The translations under genes were made by a program, and so were the position numbers. A DNA stretch of 64,000 nucleotides from Azolla caroliniana (lineage: Eukaryota > Polypodiophyta). This document shows, in pieces, positions 56,842 to 64,000 of this stretch. The notes under the pieces were generated by a model. It searched no databases, was not told where the DNA came from, and saw only the letters and a program-made list of their open reading frames with translations. The stretch's first letter is position 1; the number at the start of each line of letters is the position of its first letter. The stretch is taken from the NCBI GenBank assembly GCA_043228905.1, contig JBHGNT010000020.1:13578001-13642000 (forward strand), read 5' to 3'.

Positions 56842-59800
56842 CTACTCCCGAGGTCGGGCAATCCAGAGTGAGCTGAGTGCTCGTAATCGAGAGAAATAAT
56901 CCCCCATTGCAAGTAAACCCCTTGCCGCTTGATGAGTTGTCAAAACACGATGCATTTGTTGCAATGTTTGCTGCCGAAGATTGTCAGCCTGCCAAACAAA
57001 CCATTCCTATATTATTAGCATCAATGGTTTTATGTAGATACATGCAAATGCATGCATCGTACTGAAACCATCCATGTTAATGTATCATTAATTTTCTACC
57101 TCAATACAATGCACATTAGAGAAATTATCCATTTTTATCATCAAGTTTATGCAATCAATACTAATGCACATCAAGAAGCCCTTCATTTATCATCAGAATT
57201 TTCGTAAATTATAAATGAGAGGGAATTTGCATCACTTTATTTCTCCTTTTCAGGGTTGGGACTGTGCTAATGTTTCAGAATGTTTCAGTAAGAAAAATTA
57301 TTGAAACAAAAAATAAGAACACCTAATTCGTTTTTAGAAACACAATGGGCATTCTGGTAATTTTCTAAAAACAAAACATCATTCTCATAAATAATCAATA
57401 ACTGGAAGGACACCTTGTGTGTTTTTCCTAAAGTAATGCCTAAGGACACAAAAGGCATTGCTATAAAATTGGATAATGAAAACAGGACACAATGGTATTT
57501 TAGATTCTAAAAAGGATTTCAGTAAATACAACAAAATCCTGAGGGAAAATACTACCTGCCGAACAAAATTCTCCAATGTGCCTAATTTCCCCATTGCCAT
57601 GGCCATTTGCCCCATGTAATTAGCTACATTTGGAGCTGCCAACGAAGTTGCCGATAAAGTATCAGCAAGGTTCTGCTGTAGTGCTTCCATTCCTTGAGAT
57701 AACGCATCTTCTGCTTGTTGTGATGATTGTTGCAAGTTACACACAGCTAGAAGTTGCTGCTCCGTAAGAGGTTCAATCTGAGGAATGAGGATCTGGCAAC
57801 ATTTAAAAAACAAAATCCAAAAGACAAGGTTAAATAATCATAATTTTCATGCTGATTCATTGCACATAGTGCACCCCCAAAGATATTACTACTTAACATT
57901 GTATATATATCTTCTATTTTTGCCAATAAACAAGCAGAGATATACCTTTAAAAGCTCAGAAGGGCGAAAACCACCCATCCACATGAAACACCTCTCTGCT
58001 GGTGTTTTCCACATTCCAGAAACAATATGGAATACATCCGCCTTTACAGCAACTCCTTTAAGTCGGAAAAGCTCATCGTAATGAGCCATTCCAGCATCAA
58101 CAAGACTCCGCATCTCATTGTCAGTCACATGAGTATTCAAGGCTGACCTAAGTTCCGAGAGCTTCCTATTTTGCTCTTCAAGCCATCGTGCATAGTCCAT
58201 GTTAAATATTGCCGCACCTTCAAAAGAAAGAGAGATCAGAAAAACAAGTAATCATAGACAATATATCACAATACAAGCCCATCAAAGCAAAAGGTGCCAT
58301 ATATTACTTTTGAGTCTTTAATCACAAATAATGTGATTTGAACATACCTCTTCCAGAATCCCCACCAGAATTAGCACCAAGGTGGAGTCCCTATATGAGA
58401 GAATGCAACAGATCAGAAAAGTACAAAAGAGACGGCAAATCACTAATATTTTTAATATTTACAAGTATATCACCAACTTTTAAAAAAACTCCAATATACT
58501 AGCTTATAGCAGAAAACTCACACAAATAAGTAGTCTCGTTAATTTGGTGACAACCAAAAACATCGGGAAGTATAAGATATTATTTTTACCCATCCCAGAG
58601 ATAAATACTCCAATCATAATTTTATATTACAGATATAATTCCAATTGTGAATTCAAAAGTATAATAACTATATGTTTTGACAACTGTACAATTACAAAAT
58701 ATTTTCACCTGTTGTCGAGCACGGTCAAGCTCTTGTTCGATTTGACTTAACTTCATCCTACTTGTCTCCAATTGTTGAACATATGCCTATAGTCATGAGT
58801 GCAATACATTAGGATCCCATCTTAACTGTTAGCACTTCTTTGAATATTAAAATATACATCAATTGAAAGAAACCAAATACCTTCTTTCTAAGACGACTCT
58901 TGCGAGCAGCTTCACGGTTTTGTGCCAGCCGCCTTAGTACCTAAGTACCATGCAAAAAATAAGAAGATTCATAGAAGGTTAGAGAGTCAAAAAGATAATT
59001 ATATGAAAAGATTAGGTGGTGGTATTCTAATGAGGAGAAAAACTACCTTGGAATCCGTAATTTTAGTTCTATCATGATCAGAAGATTTGGATAGGACTAC
59101 CATCTCACCGCGGTTCCCTTCCAACTGAGAATATATTCAAAATGACATTCATTTAAGAGTTAGATTTTAGCGTTGCCTTCCTTGCTAAATCTAAATGTGC
59201 CTCTTTGTGTAATTGGGTACATTTCAAAATTAAACACCTACCCTTTCATCTTTTCCTTCTCCCTCAAGGCTTCCCGAGGTCTCAGTTCGAGGGCTAGTTT
59301 CTGCCCAATCTTGAAAATGAGTTGCCGAAGGCGCGTCAAAATTCATGATAGTCTGTTGATTGAAAGACTTCACCCCAGTTTGGCAGTCATTACTTGTTGC
59401 TGATGGTGAGCTCACTTGCTATATATGCACATTACAACTACAAGGAATGAGCTCTTTGGGGAGGGAACATGATCTTCAAACTCTCCGCAAACATAATTCA
59501 TCGCATTTTCATACCTCGCATGTTATGGTGGGCACAAATGGTATTGCATTTGGAAGATTGCGATCATCAATATGATCTATGGAATAAAGAAATCAGCAAA
59601 AAGAAGAATACAAAAAAATTCAAACATATGGGAACAGATTGTGGGCATTTTAAAGTAGGAAATAAAAAGAGGCAGAAGGAGTAGTGAAAAACAAGTACTC
59701 ACTTTCATGAATTTGAGCATGAACAGAGCCAGAGCCAGAGCCATTGCATATGTTGTAGAGATCTGGGCAGTCTTTGAGAGGCTTCACTCCTTGGTGGTGG

Positions 59801-60720
59801 TTACTACTGAAAAATCAGCAAGGGAAAAGAAGAGAGTGTCAGGTTCAAGACAAGCAGAATTTGCTTGAATTTTTCCATTCAACACAGCTAAATGTTACAC
59901 ACGCATTGACTATGCAATAATGTGGTAGGGTATTATGTATGTGAAACACGCACAACCTTCATCAGGTGTCAAACATTATACAGCACAGACAGATTGACAG
60001 AAGTATGCATATAGGGAATTCACAAATGATCTGTTATCAAACACAAATGGTGCCTCTTAACCAAGGCTCTATATTTGTCGATATAAGAAAGAACATGTAC
60101 AAGCATCTACTGAATTGAGAATCAACAAGAGGTAAGCAAATGCAATCAGCACAATTCGGAAAACGGAGATTACATAGATACAGGTATATACTTGCAAAAT
60201 ATATGCATTAACACATACATATACAGGCAAAATATATGCATTAACACATACATATACAGACAAACATACACACACAGAAATCCATTAACATGTATACATA
60301 TATATACACAAATGTACATACACACACATTTAGAAACATATACACAAGTAGACATATGCATCCCCAGACATCAATTTATGCATACATATGCATACCAACA
60401 CATACATATATCGATATGCATTACCTAAACACACACACACATACATATATACATATGCATAGCTACACATTCACATAGACATGTGCATATCGACACATAC
60501 AAATACACATTCAAACGTATACATTCATAGAGCATATTTATACAGACATATACACACATTTACATTTATACGCACATATATGTATGTACATGGGCTTTGG
60601 AGAATAATTTACTCACATGAAGTGAGAGACATAAGCAGGAGAGAATGTCTGCTGCATCGAAGAGAATGGCATGTAGGCGGTGGTAGAATCAGATTCGATG
60701 TAGCCATTGGCCATAGGCAT
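56842..60720 (-). CDS. TGA-type bZIP transcription factor, 11 exons
   Basis: Exons (transcript order): 60617-60720, 59703-59806, 59515-59576, 59242-59418, 59047-59124, 58881-58940, 58709-58786, 58348-58390, 57946-58217, 57556-57792, 56842-56988. All are GT-AG and the phases agree, giving 453 residues. N-terminus 1-175 is low-complexity (MPMANGYIESDS...). Basic region RRLAQNREAARKSRLRKK and leucine zipper span ~176-221. The DOG1-type C-terminal domain holds MDYARWLEEQ, DELFRLKGVAVKADVFHI, GMWKTPAERCFMWMGGFRPS, NLQQSSQQAEDALSQGMEAL and NYMGQMAMAMGKLGTLENF, ending DYFSRLRALSSLWIARPRE. Known relatives bind TGACG (as-1) sites in the nucleus and partner NPR1-type or glutaredoxin proteins. The long N-terminus recalls PERIANTHIA/TGA9 types, but the core is TGA2-like. 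Confidence 0.94.
59807..60616 (-). repeat. TGA intron 1 with cryptic CA/TA microsatellite
   Basis: About 60180-60590 is simple sequence built of CACATA/TACATA units, including two adjacent 33-bp copies of 'gcaaaatatatgcattaacacatac...' (about 60195-60260). Length variation is expected. Many short open frames here are repeat artefacts. Confidence 0.85.
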
Positions 60721-60940
60721 TCTTCACCATTACTTCTTTAGGTGAACAAAAACGAGAGAGAAAGAGAGGGCCAAGTTTTACTCTGTTCTTGGGAACAATT
60801 CTAGAGAGCACTTGGGTTATGCTGCATTGTATGTATGTATATATGTATGTATCTGAATGTCTTCTGCTTTTGCTTGGCTTGGCTTGTGGCCTGATAAACC
60901 CTACAAAAGAGGAATGCACAAAAGAAAGGGGGAGGGGCAA
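60689..60940 (-). promoter_or_regulatory. Upstream ORF(s) overlapping the TGA start codon
   Basis: In the leader, an ATG 10 nt upstream of the main ATG (ATGGTGAAGA-ATG) is in a different frame and its ORF runs past the main start to a stop at 60689. The same frame is open back to an ATG at 60940, giving 83 codons if the transcript starts upstream of it. An overlapping uORF would reduce translation from the main ATG. Confidence 0.4.
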
Positions 60941-61249
60941 TGGAACAGGGGAAGAGAGAGAGAGAAAGAGAGTCTTAGAGAATCTCTCTCTCTCTCTCTG
61001 AGTGTTGAAAGGCTTTATAGTGTGAGTGATGGGTGAATGAAGGAATGATGAAGAGAAAGAAAGGAAGAGGAGAATGATGGATGGATGGATGGATATTAAG
61101 CAAGCAGAGAGAGAGCATTAACTCCTTGTTGTGTGTTAAAATTAAAAGCAAGGCAAAAAAGACAGAAGGCAGAACAGAGCAGGGCAAGGCAAGGCATGGC
61201 ATGGCATGGCCTAAGCCTCAAGTTAAGCCTCAGCCTAAGCCTCTCTCTT

Positions 61250-61285
<36 letters not shown>

Positions 61286-61300
61286 ATGTATACAATAGCC
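60721..61300 (-). promoter_or_regulatory. TGA gene 5' leader/promoter with GA/CT tracts
   Basis: GA/CT runs lie at 60953-60973, 60981-61000 and 61241-61286, plus tandem 'tggatgga' (61079-61093) and 'ggcat' repeats (61190-61210). GA/CT tracts are common in plant leaders and core promoters. No TATA box was confidently placed. Confidence 0.45.
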
Positions 61301-64000
61301 TTCCTAAAAGCTCCTCTCCCTCATGATTTCTCACCCTAATCTTTCCAGGGGTACCCCTTGTAATTTGTTCTCGCACTCTTTACGGTTCGTCGTAGCCCGA
61401 CCAACCAACCCCTCTTACCACCTTTTCGGTATGGGTTTCCTGGTTTTATTTATTTAACACACGCCTCCGGGTTGCTGTCTCCTCTTTCTGGGTGCTTTCG
61501 CCCCCCCAGCTTGCCCGTCGCTTTTCACGCCTGCTCTCATTCTCCGCCAAACAGCACACCAATCGTTTGGTTTGGTTCTCGAGCTGCCTCCAACAAAACA
61601 TCGCGTGTCTTGTGTAGATTGGGTTCAAATGACCTTTTTGTGTTTGTTTGCTACCTCGAAATCATAGACGAGTCTCATTAGCCCTTTGATTGTTCAATGC
61701 ATGTCTCTAACCCGAGGTTTTGTCATTGCCTCAAATTCTTCGATGTGTCTTGTTTGCTCCTCGACGTGATAGCCCTTTGACATTCGATCCAGATATAACA
61801 TTCGCGATCAATTGGTCCATTGTTTGAATGCTTCTTGGAATTACTTATTATCGTTGTATTCACTGCTAACCATGTTGGTCGCTTCCAAAATAGACAATAT
61901 CTCTCGCTTGCTTCCTAACTTGTTGATCCTCAATCTCCATCCACGCATTGCGTGAAAAATGCTAGTTGTTGGGAAGTGAAACAACCCTATAATTTGTATT
62001 TGCATGCCCACACCTGGCTATGTTGCTCCATGCCTCCACGAGGAAGAGATTCCAATCAATTTGATTCCTTGGTGTTTCAAATGTTTTGCATTCATACTTT
62101 TCCCTCATTTTAATTGAGCCACATGATGTTATGAGATGTTTATAGCACATACTCTAGGTTTCTATCGAGCTTGACTTGTGTGTAGCCACTAAAACACATA
62201 ACAAATCATTAACTAAAAGAACGTTATTGCATATTGGCCATTGCCTTACATTGTAAATTTTTTGTGTATGCCTTTGAGTTTTTAAAGACCCACTTTTTCA
62301 TGTCATTTGTGTAGCATAGCGGCCACACAATTTAGTTTTATTAGTTGGTTTTTGTTAAGAGCAACAATAATTTTAAGCATATTTATATGTAATATGATTG
62401 AGGGCTCCTTGTTGGGGTTAGATTTTGCTACTACTCTAACACTAATGGAGGCAATGCTAGAACTAAATTGTGTCAATATGCCACTCAAATATGTTGTTTT
62501 ATCTCTTAGCATTTTAGGCCTTGAATTAAAATTTTGATGATAGATTTTTGGACGATCTACCTATCAATGTATGATAGCCAATTGTAAACTAAGTATGCAG
62601 ATAACCATGGTTAACTAAGGTTGCACTAGGCTCATTGACTATTGGATGCCTATATGTTGACTAAAGTTTCGGAAACTAAGCTAGAAAATTTTCAAAAAAG
62701 ACAAGAAAATGTTAAAATTGGGTCCATTGTAGCACGAAGCATATTGCAAGTGAAGACAAAAAAACAAAGGTAACACAAATGAGCCAAAACGGGAAAAACA
62801 CTCGGCAGAAATGGTAAAAACATTTAATGGAACAAAATACATAGGTATTGGTTTGAGTTAACATAGTTCGTTCCATGGATAAATTGACTATGCACATGAA
62901 GAAACTACACGACCAAGTGCACTACATAAACTATACACGTGGGCGATTGACACACCTTAAGCCTACACACCCATGTATATGATCTCTCTTGTTAATGCTT
63001 GTTACATGCTCTCTCTAAACCATCAATCTCCGTCGTACGAGTGTGACCCGATGACTTGTTCATTGTGATGTGCACATTGATCTTAGATACAAGCTATTTG
63101 CCCATTGGCACATAATGAATCGAGGCATGCCTCTACCTAGGTGATCGGCCTTACATTAATGATTAGGGTAATATAAAGTCACAGTAAGAAGTCTAGCCTT
63201 TAGCCTTCTACATGCTTTGATTGACTAACCATACTTACTCGGTTAATAAAGATTTTGCACACCATAAACCTAAAATGGTGAATCTGTTTGCAATGAGAAA
63301 CAAAATATCTTGTCTGGCGGTACAATTGTTTCGCTACTTGAACCTAATCTACCTATTAAAATAGAATTGCTATATATCAAGTGCCTCCCATATATCCAAT
63401 GGATGCAAATGTTATCCCATTCCGAAATGTACACAAAAAAGGTTATGCAAATCACAGAGATGATCGTGATATGTTCAGTAGATCCTTTGACGAATTTAGA
63501 GCTCCATACATATTTGTATTGTAAAATCTAGGGATTCGTTAGTCATGGGGGAGAGGAAGGGTTGTAAAAAAAAATAGGCATCATGATCAATGGTCTCAAA
63601 TTTAAAACGCAAACCTTCATTGGAATCTGGATATTAGGAGGTCATACTATGAATGCTTATGTCAAAATCTTCTACTTGTAAATAAAGGTGTATCCTGCAG
63701 TGGATTCAGCAAGAAATGACAGGGAAAGTGGTTTTTTCATTCTTCTTTTTCATATGTGAAGTTGCCATATACGGAATAGGCGAGCATATACACTCCACGA
63801 ACACTTAATATTCTCGTTGCCACTTGCATTACTCAAGGACCCAAAGTTTTTTTCGATATTGATGTTTTGTGGTTAAAAGCAAGTGAGAAATGTGAGTTGA
63901 TCATCTTTCTAACGTAGATATCTATGAATGCCAAACTATTCTTAAATAGAATAATAGATATGGTGGGAACCCCGACATATATATAAAAAATCACATTTGA
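61301..64000. other. Non-coding stretch, nothing recognised
   Basis: AT-rich intergenic DNA upstream of the TGA gene to the window edge. Short open frames (up to ~76 codons) have no motif, and no LTR, TIR or tRNA signature was found. Confidence 0.45.

Noticed and set aside
60069-60541. Several open frames rich in His/Thr/Tyr or Cys/Val/Tyr
   Set aside because: All are readings of the CA/TA cryptic microsatellite in TGA intron 1.
1-64000. CRISPR array, rRNA genes or organelle DNA
   Set aside because: Repeats present are tandem duplications, microsatellites or transposon ends. No spaced short direct repeats, rRNA cores or organelle genes were seen.

Overview
The window is nuclear DNA from a land plant. 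Its genes have short exons, GT-AG introns and AT-rich introns. They include a TGA-type bZIP factor, a plant C7-type Raf-like kinase and an HGH1 homologue, set among Ty3/gypsy chromoviruses, Ty1/copia pieces, a LINE, tRNA-derived SINE-like units and a hAT-like element. A non-seed vascular plant is possible, because the DUF7869-like gene and the GC-rich gypsy family are types I associate with bryophytes and lycophytes. That is weak inference.

Layout. About 1.2-4.7 kb (-): intron-containing pseudogene of a DEAD-box RNA helicase (HAS1/DDX18-like). 4.9-7.1 kb: a hAT-like remnant, a copia fragment and a tandem SINE-like dimer. 8.8-28.4 kb: one broken gene (-, DUF7869-like) cut into three pieces by three LTR retrotransposons: element 1 (+, chromovirus, 9232-15292), element 2 (-, chromovirus, 15593-21096) and element 3 (+, GC-rich gypsy, 21100-28028). 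Element 3 sits inside element 2's target-site duplication. 28.4-32.4 kb (-): a fourth gypsy relic, itself interrupted by copia sequence. 34.7-40.2 kb (-): a complete nine-exon HGH1 gene. 41.2-42.1 kb: a 5'-truncated LINE with an exact 18-bp target-site duplication. 42-53 kb: mostly non-coding, with decayed gypsy sequence, a lone 5' LTR, tandem duplications and a complete hAT-like non-autonomous element. 53.4-55.1 kb (+): a two-exon Raf-like kinase gene. 56.8-60.7 kb (-): an eleven-exon TGA bZIP gene.

The three intact genes (cytosolic chaperone adaptor, signalling kinase, transcription factor) have separate roles and are not an operon-like unit. The best leads come from the mobile DNA. Element 2 and the unrelated-looking LTR at 47 kb both carry an 11-nt primer-binding site that is the exact complement of the predicted first 11 nt of their own transcript, which is the Tf1-type self-priming arrangement. 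In both, the predicted start lies 32 nt below the TATA box. Element 1 and the 47-kb LTR also carry an antisense tRNA-like A-box/B-box pair. Element 3 must be younger than element 2 by nesting, but looks older by LTR divergence.

All calls come from reading the sequence. No database search was possible, and family names rest on recognised motifs.
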